From Tianweitania sp. UT-5YL-CI-8 (GTDB lineage: Bacteria > Pseudomonadota > Alphaproteobacteria > Rhizobiales > Rhizobiaceae), in assembly GCF_030010215.1 (NCBI RefSeq), contig NZ_JASCRR010000004.1, forward strand, positions 184,291 to 248,290: 64,000 nt of DNA. Reading direction: 5' to 3'. The stretch's first letter is position 1. Each line of letters starts with the position of its first letter. Positions 1 through 8,232 of the stretch are shown here, piece by piece. The notes under the pieces are model-generated. The model was not told where the DNA came from. It searched no databases and saw only the letters and a list, made by a program, of their open reading frames with translations. The position numbers and the translations under genes are program-made.

Positions 1-340
1 TGGCGAAAATGGCGCTTTCGAGAACCGTAGCGCAGCGTACTTTTGGGTACGTGAGCAACGGAAGCGCAGAAAGTGCCATTTGCAGACCGCTCAGCGCCTG
101 CGCGAAAACTCGTCAAAGCGTGGCGAAAATGGCGCTTTCGAGAACCGTAGCGCAGCGTACTTTTGGGTACGTGAGCAACGGAAGCGCAGAAAGTGCCATT
201 TGCAGACCGCTCAGCGCCTGCGCGAAAACTCGTCAAAGCGTGGCGAAAATGGTGCTTTCGGGGTCGCTCTTGCGACGAGCGCAGCGTACTTTTGGGTACG
301 TGAGCAACGGAAGCGCAGAAAGTGCCATTTGCAGACCGCT
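1..340. repeat. 120-bp tandem direct repeats (two identical copies plus one diverged copy)
   Basis: Bases 1-120 and 121-240 are identical at every position. A third copy starts at 241, has a substituted stretch at about 261-279, then rejoins the unit and runs to about 340. Each unit carries the core GTACTTTTGGGTAC, a short interrupted palindrome, next to GTGAGCAACGGAAGCGCAGAA. The window begins exactly at a unit boundary, so the array may continue to the left. It lies directly downstream of the minus-strand terminase gene, where a GTA cluster would normally continue to the portal gene. No coding role is visible; a reading frame passes through the repeats only because they contain no stop in that frame. 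It is not a CRISPR: the unit is far too long and there are no unique spacers. Confidence 0.95.
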
Positions 341-353
341 TTCACGGGTTTTC

Positions 354-1628
354 TCAGGAAAAGTCGCGGATGCGCGGTTGCGCGGACCACTCCGGCATCA
401 GTTCGCCCACAGCCCAGACCAGCGCGTCCAGCCTGTCGGGCGAACGTCCGTTGGAAAGACCGCTCGGCCCGAAGTCGCACATCTCGTCTTCGAGTTCGGG
501 AAAGTGCTTCTGGTGAAGCACCTTGCCCTGCTGGTAGAGTGCGGCGATGGGCTCGGCGCGCAGCCATTTCGCCCGCTTCGCCCGCACCGTCTTGACCGGC
601 ACATCTGCATCCACGGTGCGGATCACCGCCGTCACCATGTCGCCACCCTGGTTGATCTCGGCGACCAGGCAATCCGCTTTCAACCGGTGAAACAGCGACA
701 CTGCCTTCATTGCCCATTGCTGCGGCCCCGCCGCGCGTACCGTGGCGTCTTCCAGCACCACCGCGCGTCCATCCGCCGCCAGCCCCGCCGCCACGATGCC
801 GCAGGCATCCGAAGCCGCCGTCGAACTCGCCGGTGGGTCTATCGCCACGACGATGCGTCTGATCTCCGGCATCTCTTTGCAGATCGACTGCTCCAGCAGA
901 ACGCGCGACCACAGCGCGTCGCGGCGATCCTCGATCAGTTCGCCGTCCAGTTCCTGCCGCTCCAGAATGCTGCCGGCATAGCGCCGCCGCAGCGTCTCGG
1001 TAAACCCGTCTGCCAGGTTGCGGACATTGTGCTCAGTGCGCAGCCGCGTCACTCCCACCGATGCATCGGCGATCAGCCGCTTCATCAGCGGCACGGGCCT
1101 CGGCGTCGTCGTCAGCAATTGCCGTGGCTGCTGCCCCAGCCGCAGGCCGAACTGCAGCATGTCGAAGCAGTCTTCGGCATTCTTCCATTTGGCGACCTCG
1201 TCGCCCCACGCCGCCTCGAATTGCGGGCCGCGCAGGCTTTCGGGGTCCTCGGAGGAAAACATGTGCGCCACCGCCCCGCTCGACCACAGGATGCGGCGGC
1301 GCGTCACCTCGAAGCGCGGCCGCTCGTGCCGCGCCATGGTCAGGATGCCCGAAGGCCCCTCGATCATCACGTCGCGCACATCGGCCAGCGTCTCGCCCAC
1401 CAGGGCGATGCGAAGATGCTTGTGCTGCGCAAAAGGCGGGAACGCGCGGACCAGACCGTTGATCCATTCCGCGCCCAGCCGGGTCTTGCCCGAGCCGCGC
1501 CCGCCCATCACCAGCCAGGTCTGCGGCTTATCGAACGGATACTGCCCCGGATTGGAATGTGCATACCACTCATCCGCGATCAGCGGCGTCTTGAACCCCA
1601 ATTCTCTCGCGGACCAGCCTTTCTGCAT
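354..1628 (-). CDS. Gene transfer agent / phage-type terminase large subunit (DNA-packaging ATPase)
   Basis: This is the motor that feeds DNA into a capsid. The N-terminal ATPase domain has a Walker A motif GGRGSGKT within TWLVMGGRGSGKTRLGAEW, followed by an ALVGETLADVRDVMIEG segment typical of GTA terminases and a hydrophobic strand ending in AAWGDEVAKW (Walker B region). The C-terminal nuclease-like domain contains RIVVAIDPPAS and ends with RSPDRLDALVWA, the usual GTA g2 ending. The start is uncertain: an ATG at 1703 would overlap the upstream gene by 134 bases, so the internal ATG at 1628 is preferred. Family resemblance is to RcGTA g2, usually about 400-450 residues. Downstream GTA structural genes, if present, lie left of the window. 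Confidence 0.85.
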   Translation of the reverse strand: MQKGWSARELGFKTPLIADEWYAHSNPGQYPFDKPQTWLVMGGRGSGKTRLGAEWINGLVRAFPPFAQHKHLRIALVGETLADVRDVMIEGPSGILTMARHERPRFEVTRRRILWSSGAVAHMFSSEDPESLRGPQFEAAWGDEVAKWKNAEDCFDMLQFGLRLGQQPRQLLTTTPRPVPLMKRLIADASVGVTRLRTEHNVRNLADGFTETLRRRYAGSILERQELDGELIEDRRDALWSRVLLEQSICKEMPEIRRIVVAIDPPASSTAASDACGIVAAGLAADGRAVVLEDATVRAAGPQQWAMKAVSLFHRLKADCLVAEINQGGDMVTAVIRTVDADVPVKTVRAKRAKWLRAEPIAALYQQGKVLHQKHFPELEDEMCDFGPSGLSNGRSPDRLDALVWAVGELMPEWSAQPRIRDFS

Positions 1629-2040
1629 ATTCGCGAGCGAGTTCGACAATGCGTCGGTCCACCTTATCGAGCAGTTCTCCAATGTCGGCGTCCCTCTTTG
1701 CATGGATGTCCTTCAGCGCGTCGTCGCTGCGCAGCACGTCGCCGACCTTCTCGATGGCGCGGACGAGGCTCATCAGCGCGTCGATGCGCGCCTTGTTGAA
1801 ACCGGTCTTCGGATGCGCCTGGATGGCTTCCAGTTCCTTCACGCAACGCTGTGCCAGCATCCGCACCTTCACCAGCGCCTCTTCGACGACCGTCGGCGGC
1901 TGCCAGCCCTCGCGCTTTGCGCGCTGGGCGATGCCGCGCTCGGTCATGCCGCTGATGGCGACCAGCATGCCGACATCCGCAAGCGAGCCTTCAAAAAGCG
2001 CGCGCAAGGCGCGCCACTTCGCAGTGGTGCTGATAAGCAA
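1570..2040 (-). CDS. Small GTA-associated protein upstream of terminase (terminase small subunit-like)
   Basis: A 156-residue, mostly helical, charged protein encoded immediately upstream of the terminase large subunit and overlapping it. The N-terminal part (about residues 15-50, GSLADVGMLVAISGMTERGI then AQRAKREGW) resembles a helix-turn-helix recognising DNA. The C-terminal part (about 95-150) is predicted coiled coil, rich in Asp, Lys, Arg and Leu. Position and size match the g1-like small terminase partner of alphaproteobacterial GTAs. The start is TTG at 2040, preceded by AAGGAG eight bases upstream, a convincing ribosome binding site. The GTA link is by context and general features, since no specific motif proves small-subunit function. 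Confidence 0.7.
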   Translation of the reverse strand: MLISTTAKWRALRALFEGSLADVGMLVAISGMTERGIAQRAKREGWQPPTVVEEALVKVRMLAQRCVKELEAIQAHPKTGFNKARIDALMSLVRAIEKVGDVLRSDDALKDIHAKRDADIGELLDKVDRRIVELAREYAERLVRERIGVQDAADRG

Positions 2041-2648
2041 GACCGGTCTCCTTGGAAGGAATAAGAGTGACGCTGCTGATCTCCCACCTTGCCTGGGGGA
2101 ATCGGATGTGGTCGAGCCCCCTCACCCGGCCTCCGCTTCGCTCGGCCACCCTCTCCCCGCTGGGGAGAGGAGAGCGATCGGCGCGGCGCCAGTCCCTTCT
2201 CCCCAACGGGGGTCCGAAGGACGGGTCGAGACCAGCGGCTCGACCCCGGGTGGTGGCCCGAAGGGCCGGATGAGGGGGAAGACCGGTGTGGCCAGTTCAG
2301 CCGCCAGTCACACTTTTCTGACGATAACTGAACACTACCAAACCACCGTTACGGTGTCAAGAATAAATTCCTATGTTAATCTCTTGGTCGCGCTTTTTTA
2401 AGCCTTCTCCCCTAAGCTCCGTCAAAATCAGACCGGCCAAGCGAGGCAGCTCTATCCGACTGATGTAAGTGGGCATCGCGTGCATGGAAAACCGACATCT
2501 GTGCCGCGTCCTGCCGTGAATAAAGGCACCGGCGCGCTTGTTGTGGCGTCTGAATTCGTGGAAGTGTGGCGCTCTGCCATGGACCCTGCCGCCTTCAATT
2601 TGCCGGCATCGGGTCCGCAGGCTGGCGTTTGGTTGCGGAAGTGGGCGT
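2041..2648. other. 608-bp intergenic region with repeat palindromes and AT-rich promoter-like DNA
   Basis: This gap separates two divergent genes. Bases about 2117-2280 hold a composite intergenic repeat: a hairpin CCTCTCCCC-GCT-GGGGAGAGG at 2150-2170, then a 56-base segment at 2223-2278 that recurs at 50177-50232 with three differences. Bases about 2290-2480 are clearly AT-richer and are the likely promoter zone for one or both flanking genes. I could not assign exact -35/-10 boxes. Open frames in the rest show no recognisable protein. Confidence 0.7.
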
Positions 2649-4799
2649 ATGAGCGAAGCTGTCAAATCGGTGGGGAAGAGAGGCCGTGTCGCTGCCTTCC
2701 TGCTGGCCGTTGACGCCTGGCTCGATTCCTCGCTTTACGAGCTTCGGTTCAAGCTCTCGCAATTCTGGGAAAGTGCCACGATCCTGTCGCGGCGCTTTCG
2801 CGTCAAGGGTTGGCGGCGCGGTCTGGTCGAGCTTGCCAGCGAAGGCTTCACCATGGGCGCGGCCGGGTCCGTCGTCATGCTGGCGCTTGCCATCCCCTCT
2901 TTCCATGCCACCGAAGGCAACTGGCGCGCGCAGGACGATTTCGCCGTCACCTTCCTCGACCGCTCCGGCAACGAGATCGGCCAGCGCGGCATCATCCAGC
3001 GCGATTCCGTTCCCGTCGACGACATGCCCGACCATGTCATCAAGGCCGTGCTCGCCACCGAGGACCGCCGCTTTTTCGAGCATTACGGTATCGACCTGAT
3101 CGGCCTGTCGCGCGCCATGAGCGAGAACATGCGGGCCAATTCCGTCGTCCAGGGCGGCTCCAGCCTCACCCAGCAGCTCGCAAAAAACCTGTTCCTGTCC
3201 AACGAGCGCACCATCGACCGCAAGGTCAAGGAAGCTTTCCTGGCGATCTGGCTGGAAGCCAACCTGTCCAAGAAGGAGATCCTGCAGCTCTATCTCGACC
3301 GCGCCTATATGGGCGGCGGCACTTTCGGCATAGCGGCCGCGGCCGATTTCTATTTCGGCAAGCCGGTCAAGGACCTCAATCTGCCCGAAGCCGCCATGCT
3401 CGCCGGCCTGTTCAAGGCGCCCGCCAAATATGCGCCGCACATCAACCTGCCCGCCGCGCGCGCCCGCGCCAATGTCGTCCTGTCCAACCTCGTCCAGTCC
3501 GGCTTCATGACCGAGGGCCAGGTCCTGTCGGCCCGGTTGCATCCGGCCACGCCGGTGGATCGCGGCGACCGCAAGAGCCCGGATTATTTCCTCGACTGGG
3601 CCTTCGAGCAGGTCAAGAAGATCGCGGTCGATATGCCGAACCACTCGCTGGTCGCCCGCACCACTATCGACATGAACCTCCAGCGCGCCGCCGAAGAGTC
3701 GATGGAGTTCCATCTGCGCCAGTACGGCAAGGAATACCGCGTCGGCGAAGGCGCCATGGTGGTCATGGAAAACAACGGCGCTGTCCGCGCCATTGTCGGC
3801 GGCCGCGATTACGGACAGAGCCAGTTCAACCGCGCCACCAAGGCGCTGCGCCAGGCCGGCTCCTCCTTCAAGCCTTATGTCTATGCCACCGCGATGGAAA
3901 ACGGTTTCACGCCGCAATCGGTCATCTCCGACGCGCCGATCACCTGGAACGGCTGGTCGCCCAAGAACTATACACGCGGCTATTCCGGCCGCATGACGCT
4001 CTCCACCGCGCTGATCAAGTCGATCAACACCGTGCCGGTGCGTTTGGCCAAGGACAAACTTTCGATTCCGCCGATCAAGGCCATGGCTGAGGCGATGGGT
4101 GTCGAGTCCGAAGTCAGCTCGCATAAGACCATGGTGCTCGGCACTTCCGGCATGACGGTGATGGACCAGGCCACCGGCTATGAGGTGCTCGCCAATGGCG
4201 GCTTTGCCGGCACCCGTCACGGCATCACCCAGCTGCTCAGCCATTCCGGCGATATCGTCTACGATTGGGACCGCGACGCGCCCGAACCGCGCCGCGTGCT
4301 GTCCGAACAGGCGATCCGCTCGATGAACTCCATCATGGTGCAGATCCCTGAAACCGGCACCGCCCGCCGCGCCGCCTTGCCCAACATCCGCTCGGCCGGC
4401 AAGACCGGCACCACCCAGGCCTATCGCGATGCCTGGTATGTCGGCTTCACCGGCAACTACACGGCCGCCGTCTGGCTCGGCAATGACGACTTCACCACCA
4501 CCCGCAACATGACCGGCGGTTCGTTGCCCGCGATGGTCTGGCAGCGGCTGATGGCCTATGCCCACCAGAATGTCGACCTCAAGCCGATCCCGGGCATCGA
4601 CAACCCCTTCGTCAAGGAAACCGTCGTCGCCAAGGGGGAGGACGACAAAAAGGGCGCCGAAGGCGAAGCCGCCGCGCCCGAGCGTCCCTCCATGCTGTCG
4701 GGCGCCACCACCCGCGCCCTGCAGGATCTCTCCAGCCGCTTCGCCAAGGCGCCACGCCTGCAGCCTGCCCCGCAATCCGAAACCCTGTCGGCGCTGTGA
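2649..4799 (+). CDS. Class A penicillin-binding protein (transglycosylase/transpeptidase, PBP1A family)
   Basis: Bifunctional peptidoglycan synthase of 716 residues anchored in the inner membrane. A hydrophobic segment near residues 70-90 (SVVMLALAIPSF) is the anchor. The GT51 glycosyltransferase domain follows, with EDRRFFEH (about 137), GGSSLTQQLAKNLFLS, RKVKEAFLAIWLE and KKEILQLYLDRAYMGGG. The transpeptidase domain has SSFK (nucleophile Ser about 404), SIN (about 458) and KTGTT (Lys about 585). All catalytic motifs are intact. ATG at 2649 is chosen over an upstream ATG because it follows a purine-rich GGAAG and gives the usual MSEAVK-like cytoplasmic tail. The C-terminus is Pro/Ala-rich and low complexity. 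It is monocistronic and followed by a hairpin at 4872. Confidence 0.95.
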   Translation: MSEAVKSVGKRGRVAAFLLAVDAWLDSSLYELRFKLSQFWESATILSRRFRVKGWRRGLVELASEGFTMGAAGSVVMLALAIPSFHATEGNWRAQDDFAVTFLDRSGNEIGQRGIIQRDSVPVDDMPDHVIKAVLATEDRRFFEHYGIDLIGLSRAMSENMRANSVVQGGSSLTQQLAKNLFLSNERTIDRKVKEAFLAIWLEANLSKKEILQLYLDRAYMGGGTFGIAAAADFYFGKPVKDLNLPEAAMLAGLFKAPAKYAPHINLPAARARANVVLSNLVQSGFMTEGQVLSARLHPATPVDRGDRKSPDYFLDWAFEQVKKIAVDMPNHSLVARTTIDMNLQRAAEESMEFHLRQYGKEYRVGEGAMVVMENNGAVRAIVGGRDYGQSQFNRATKALRQAGSSFKPYVYATAMENGFTPQSVISDAPITWNGWSPKNYTRGYSGRMTLSTALIKSINTVPVRLAKDKLSIPPIKAMAEAMGVESEVSSHKTMVLGTSGMTVMDQATGYEVLANGGFAGTRHGITQLLSHSGDIVYDWDRDAPEPRRVLSEQAIRSMNSIMVQIPETGTARRAALPNIRSAGKTGTTQAYRDAWYVGFTGNYTAAVWLGNDDFTTTRNMTGGSLPAMVWQRLMAYAHQNVDLKPIPGIDNPFVKETVVAKGEDDKKGAEGEAAAPERPSMLSGATTRALQDLSSRFAKAPRLQPAPQSETLSAL

Positions 4800-4871
4800 A
4801 CGGTTCGGGAATGCATATCCGGCCCGCAGCTTCCGGTTCCGCCCGTTTGCAGAAGCGAGGCAATGCCGGCT

Positions 4872-4900
4872 CCCTCTTCTCCCCAGCGGGGAGAAGAGGG
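4872..4900. terminator. Perfect 13-bp hairpin downstream of the penicillin-binding protein gene
   Basis: CCCTCTTCTCCCC-AGC-GGGGAGAAGAGGG forms a perfect stem of 13 pairs with a 3-base loop. No U-run follows, so it is either a factor-assisted terminator or an mRNA-stabilising repeat. It belongs to the same sequence style as the palindromes at 2150 and 8233, pointing to a dispersed intergenic repeat family. Confidence 0.6.
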
Positions 4901-4968
4901 CCCGCAGGGCAGGATGAGGGGGTGCTTAAATCGGCGGCCTTTCACGGCCCCTCACCCAAGTCCATCCC

Positions 4969-5553
4969 ATGCTGAGGAACGCTCTTCTCACACTGCTCGC
5001 GCTGGTCATCGCCATCGGCGGCGGCGCCTATCTGGCCTGGTACACGCTGGAGCAGCAGGAAGGCGTCGGCGCGGTTGCCATGGGCCAGTGGGTCACCTTC
5101 CCCGATCTCGGCACCGCCGACGCCGATCCCTACACGAAAGCCAGGGCGGCACGGCGCGGCGCGCTGGCTCTGGGCCGCACCGAGGGCACCGTCTTCGTCG
5201 CCCAGCATGACGACAGCGGCGCGCCCCTGCTCCGCCAATGCGCCTATACCGTTGCGGGCGCCACGCCTGCGGCGCGCTTCTGGACCCTGTTTGCCGCCGA
5301 CGCCACCTTCAACCCGCTGCGTTCCGAAAACGACCGTCTTTCCGCGCTCCATTCGCTCGAACTGCTCCGTCAGCCCGACAACACGGTGGCGATCAGCCTC
5401 GGTGCCGAGGCCATGCCGGGCAACTGGCTGCCGGTGTCCGGCCAGGGTCCGCTCAATCTGGTGCTGACGCTGTACGACAGCCCCGGCGCCGGCACTATCG
5501 AGGAGAACAGCCTGCCCATGCCCACCATCCGCAAGGCGGGCTGCGATGCGTAA
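4969..5553 (+). CDS. DUF1214 domain membrane-anchored protein
   Basis: 194 residues with an N-terminal signal anchor (about 4-25, ALLTLLALVIAIGGGAYLAW) and an extracytoplasmic remainder. The C-terminal half, with PLNLVLTLYDSPGAG and ending near LPMPTIRKAGC, fits the DUF1214 family. In many bacteria DUF1214 is the C-terminal part of a DUF1254-DUF1214 protein of unknown function. Here it is a separate short gene overlapping the next one by 8 bases, and the neighbour resembles the DUF1254 half. The two probably act together in the periplasm. Function is unknown. No catalytic motif is visible. Confidence 0.75.
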   Translation: MLRNALLTLLALVIAIGGGAYLAWYTLEQQEGVGAVAMGQWVTFPDLGTADADPYTKARAARRGALALGRTEGTVFVAQHDDSGAPLLRQCAYTVAGATPAARFWTLFAADATFNPLRSENDRLSALHSLELLRQPDNTVAISLGAEAMPGNWLPVSGQGPLNLVLTLYDSPGAGTIEENSLPMPTIRKAGCDA

Positions 5554-6088
5554 GCTGCTGTTCGCTCTGCTCGTCGGCCTGGTCGGCGCCGGCATCGTCC
5601 ACATCGTCGTAATCCTGCTGGTTCCCGATTTCTCAGAGCGCGACGCCTGGACCCGCCTGTCGGAAGAAGGCGGCATTCATCGCATGGTTCGCCTGGATGG
5701 CGAGCTTGCCGACGATTTGAGCTTCGATGGCGCCGATCCGCAGTTTGAGGCTGCGGCCTGCCGCTTCGATCTCAGCGAAGGCGTGGTCCAGGTGAAATCG
5801 TCGGGCCGTCCACCCTTCTGGTCGGCTTCGATCTACGACCGCGGCGGACAGAACATCTACAGCCTCAACGACCGCAGTTCGCCCGATCGCGTAACCGACT
5901 TCGTCATCCTGACGCCGCCGCAGATGCTGGAAATCCGCAAGGCCCTGCCGGAAGAGTTCGAAAAATCGGTTTTCATCGAGATTCCCGCCGAGGAAGGCAT
6001 CGTCGTTGTCCGGGCGTTCCGGCCCGACCCGAGCTGGTCGACCATCGTCTCCGATTTCCTCGACGGCCTGACCTGCCAGCCGGGCTGA
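5546..6088 (+). CDS. Short DUF1254-like membrane-anchored protein
   Basis: 180 residues with an N-terminal membrane anchor (about 4-25, LLFALLVGLVGAGIVHIVVILLV) and an extracytoplasmic domain containing PPFWSASIYDRGGQNIYSLND, a pattern seen in DUF1254-type proteins. The ATG at 5546 lies inside the end of the preceding DUF1214 gene (8-base overlap), so translation is probably coupled. The pair looks like a split version of the two-domain DUF1254-DUF1214 architecture in reversed gene order. Biochemical role unknown. Confidence 0.7.
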   Translation: MRKLLFALLVGLVGAGIVHIVVILLVPDFSERDAWTRLSEEGGIHRMVRLDGELADDLSFDGADPQFEAAACRFDLSEGVVQVKSSGRPPFWSASIYDRGGQNIYSLNDRSSPDRVTDFVILTPPQMLEIRKALPEEFEKSVFIEIPAEEGIVVVRAFRPDPSWSTIVSDFLDGLTCQPG

Positions 6089-6193
6089 CCGTGCAGCGCG
6101 ACCTTAATCCTCTCTACACCACGCCGACAATCACGGGATTGTGAAAGTGCTGCTGTGGCTCGATAGTCCGGTCGATCAACCAATGGAGAGACC

Positions 6194-6529
6194 ATGATCC
6201 CGTTAATCGCAGTCCTACACGCCGTAATTTCCATCATCGGCGGCGCCCTCGGCGCCAAATTCACCAACGCATCCATGGGCTCGGGCATAGTCGCCGTTGC
6301 GATTGGCTACATCGCTCTCTGGCTGTCGCAATATTTCGGCGCCAACCTGATGCTCTCGTCCCTGGTCTATCTGGTGGTGATGATCGCCGTCGGCTTCGCC
6401 CTCAAGCTTTCGCCCAAGCAGATCGCCGGCGTGGTTATCGGCGCTTTCGTGGCATCCTTCATCGGCGGCTTCGTCCTCGGCTTCATCACCGGCTTCGAGA
6501 ACGCCTTCTACCACCGCACTGCGGCTTGA
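6194..6529 (+). CDS. Small four-helix membrane protein, function unknown
   Basis: 111 residues, almost entirely hydrophobic. Four membrane segments are visible at about 1-20, 30-50, 53-73 and 77-102, separated by short loops with few charges (LKLSPKQ). Glycine-rich helices such as GALGAK and GGFVLGF suggest tight packing. ATG at 6194 follows GGAGAG at a good distance. I do not recognise the family. It sits alone between the DUF1254-like gene and a convergent small gene, so context gives no role. Confidence 0.65.
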   Translation: MIPLIAVLHAVISIIGGALGAKFTNASMGSGIVAVAIGYIALWLSQYFGANLMLSSLVYLVVMIAVGFALKLSPKQIAGVVIGAFVASFIGGFVLGFITGFENAFYHRTAA

Positions 6530-6540
6530 GGCATCGACCG

Positions 6541-6726
6541 TCAGGAGTTGAGCGGCGGCGTGGAAACAGTCTTCCCGCCGCCGGTTTCCTGGCTCTTGTC
6601 GGCAGGCAAAGCCTTGATCTCATATCGCACGCCGGGAAAAATGATGATTGAGGCCGGATCCGCTTTGTAGACCGGCTTTCCCCGGCTCCCCGCGCGTTGC
6701 GGCAAGAATGGCACGATGTTGCCCAT
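6541..6726 (-). CDS. Small hypothetical protein (61 residues)
   Basis: A short basic protein beginning MGNIVPFLPQRAGSRG and containing the hydrophobic patch SIIIFPGVRYEI near its middle. The start at 6726 is chosen over the longer reading because AAGGAA lies about nine bases upstream. No membrane segment or metal motif is seen. It is convergent with the small membrane protein gene (gap 11 bases). Coding status is supported by the good ribosome site and gene-like composition only. Function unknown. Confidence 0.55.
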   Translation of the reverse strand: MGNIVPFLPQRAGSRGKPVYKADPASIIIFPGVRYEIKALPADKSQETGGGKTVSTPPLNS

Positions 6727-6886
6727 GGCTGGCTGTTCCTTCTCGGTTGAACCGAAGTAAGTAAGCTCCTGAAAAGATAACGCCACCAGACGGTAAACAG
6801 AGGATTAACCAATATGGTCTAATTCTATGGTTTGCCGTGCGGCGTCGGCCGATACGGCGCCGTGTTGAGTAAGCGTCAGGCGTATC

Positions 6887-7807
6887 GTGTCATCTTCCGA
6901 TTTTAGGCAAATCGCTCTGTCCGGAGAGCCCAGGAAGGCCGAAAGGCTGTTTCGTGCGGCGGTTTCGGCATTCTGCTCGCTGCCGCGTCCCTCGCGGCGC
7001 GAGATAGCCCAGCTCGAAGACCTGACACTCCCCCTTTTCGACGACGTCTCCTCCGAATCCAAGCGCTATGTCGCCGCCGCTCTTTCCGAATGCGAATACG
7101 CGCCCACTGGCCTCGTCAGGCAGCTCGCCAATGAGAGCATCGACATCGCCGCCCCGCTCCTGATCCGCTCCAAGGCGCTGAGCGATATCGACCTGATTGC
7201 AATCATTGGCCGGCATGGCATGCCGCATGCCCGCGCCATCGCCCGCCGGCCGGGGCTCAACAGCGCCATCGCCGATCTGCTGAAAGCGCTGGATCGCCCG
7301 AAGCTGGTGCATGGCCCGAACCCGCCGGGCGAACCGGCGGCAGCGCCCCAGCTTCGGCCCGAGACCGGGTGGTCGGCCGAGCAGGTGCGCCGGCAGTTGC
7401 GCTCGATGATGGATGGCAGCGCCCGGCAGGATTTGGCCGATCCCGTCGCGAATGCCTGCGAGCACTATCCTCAGTTGCTGCGAACGGCTCTCGACGGCAG
7501 GCTCGCCGTGTTCCAGACCGCGCTTGCCAAGGCGCTGGAGGCCGATCTGAGCGTGGCGCGCGCTCTCACCGAAACCGCCTCGCGCGAGCCGCTTCTCACC
7601 GCTTTCAAGGCGCTGAACCTGAGCGAGGAACGGGCATTCCTGCTGATGGCGACGCTTTACCCGCAGCATTTCGACACAACGGACTCGGTCAGGCAGTTTC
7701 TGCGCCAATACCGCGGTCAAACCCGCGAAACAGCCTCGGAGACGCTGCGAGGCTGGAAATCCGGCGCTCCGACTCAGTTCAAAGGGTCCAGAGCGCTTCC
7801 TGTTTAG
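6887..7807 (+). CDS. DUF2336 domain-containing helical-repeat protein
   Basis: A 306-residue soluble protein of alpha-helical repeats rich in Ala, Leu and Arg. It matches the DUF2336 family common in Alphaproteobacteria: RREIAQLEDLTLPLFDDVS near the N-terminus, then LANESIDIAAPLLIRSKALSD and DIDLIAIIGRHGMPHARAIA, both typical of the family. DUF2336 proteins look like HEAT-repeat scaffolds and have no established function. The start is GTG at 6887 with only a weak upstream AGG. The last codons run into an inverted repeat that probably serves as terminator (7790-7847). Confidence 0.8.
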   Translation: MSSSDFRQIALSGEPRKAERLFRAAVSAFCSLPRPSRREIAQLEDLTLPLFDDVSSESKRYVAAALSECEYAPTGLVRQLANESIDIAAPLLIRSKALSDIDLIAIIGRHGMPHARAIARRPGLNSAIADLLKALDRPKLVHGPNPPGEPAAAPQLRPETGWSAEQVRRQLRSMMDGSARQDLADPVANACEHYPQLLRTALDGRLAVFQTALAKALEADLSVARALTETASREPLLTAFKALNLSEERAFLLMATLYPQHFDTTDSVRQFLRQYRGQTRETASETLRGWKSGAPTQFKGSRALPV

Positions 7808-7847
7808 ATTGAAGCAGTTCTGTTTCAATCCAAGCAGGAAACGCTCT
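7790..7847. terminator. Bidirectional inverted repeat between convergent genes
   Basis: AGAGCGCTTCCTGTTTAG and its near-complement on the right side (AAGCAGGAAACGCTCT) form a long imperfect hairpin of roughly 24 bases per arm. The stop codon of the plus-strand gene (7805-7807) lies inside the stem and that of the minus-strand gene (7846-7848) at its right edge, so one element can end both transcripts. The form AGAGCG...CGCTCT is a common intergenic palindrome type in rhizobia. Confidence 0.7.
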
Positions 7848-8193
7848 AAGTCAGGATGAGCCGCACCAGTTCCTGGAGCGGCAATCGGCCCGGCTCGATC
7901 TCGACTACCCAGATGTCGGAATCGAAACGCTTTTCCTTTTCCAGCCGCGCCGCCACCGCCTCTTCGTCCGGCTTCACCGCCAGGCGGTTGAAGAAACGCT
8001 CGTCGGGAAAAGCCATGTCGTAGCTTGCCTGCGGCGCCGGCCCATACAGCGTTATCTCTCCCATCCGGTCGCGGCACAGGATGAAGATTGCCCCGGCCTC
8101 CGTCGCCCCCCGCTTGATGACGGCCGCGAACCCGCCATCGGAAAAGACGCGGCGGACCAGGGCCGAAACCCATAGATCGGTGGTGACACGCAT
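7846..8193 (-). CDS. DUF1491 family protein
   Basis: 115 residues. The family signature is clear: an N-terminal VTTDLWVSALVRRVFSDGGF, then GAIFILCRDRMGEITLYGPAP and a C-terminal DIWVVEIE. DUF1491 proteins are small, cytoplasmic and restricted largely to Alphaproteobacteria; their role is unknown. The ATG at 8193 gives the usual family length, whereas the longer open frame upstream is formed by an intergenic repeat (8233-8385) and is not coding. Convergent with the DUF2336 gene across a shared terminator. Confidence 0.85.
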   Translation of the reverse strand: MRVTTDLWVSALVRRVFSDGGFAAVIKRGATEAGAIFILCRDRMGEITLYGPAPQASYDMAFPDERFFNRLAVKPDEEAVAARLEKEKRFDSDIWVVEIEPGRLPLQELVRLILT

Positions 8194-8232
8194 GGAACGG
8201 ATCCTGTTTGGTTTGGACAGCGCCTTGCCGCG

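Noticed and set aside
1-340. CRISPR array
   Set aside because: Units are 120 bases with no unique spacers, and no cas genes are near.
9-1799. 596-residue plus-strand open frame
   Set aside because: It lies antisense to the terminase genes and starts in the tandem repeat. The translation is Arg/His/Pro-rich with no family match, a typical high-GC shadow.
2357-2665. Small minus-strand gene of 102 residues
   Set aside because: Low-complexity Arg/His content, no ribosome site and overlap with the probable promoter of the penicillin-binding protein gene.
2595-4775. 726-residue minus-strand open frame
   Set aside because: Antisense to the complete penicillin-binding protein gene, which has all catalytic motifs; the opposite frame shows none.
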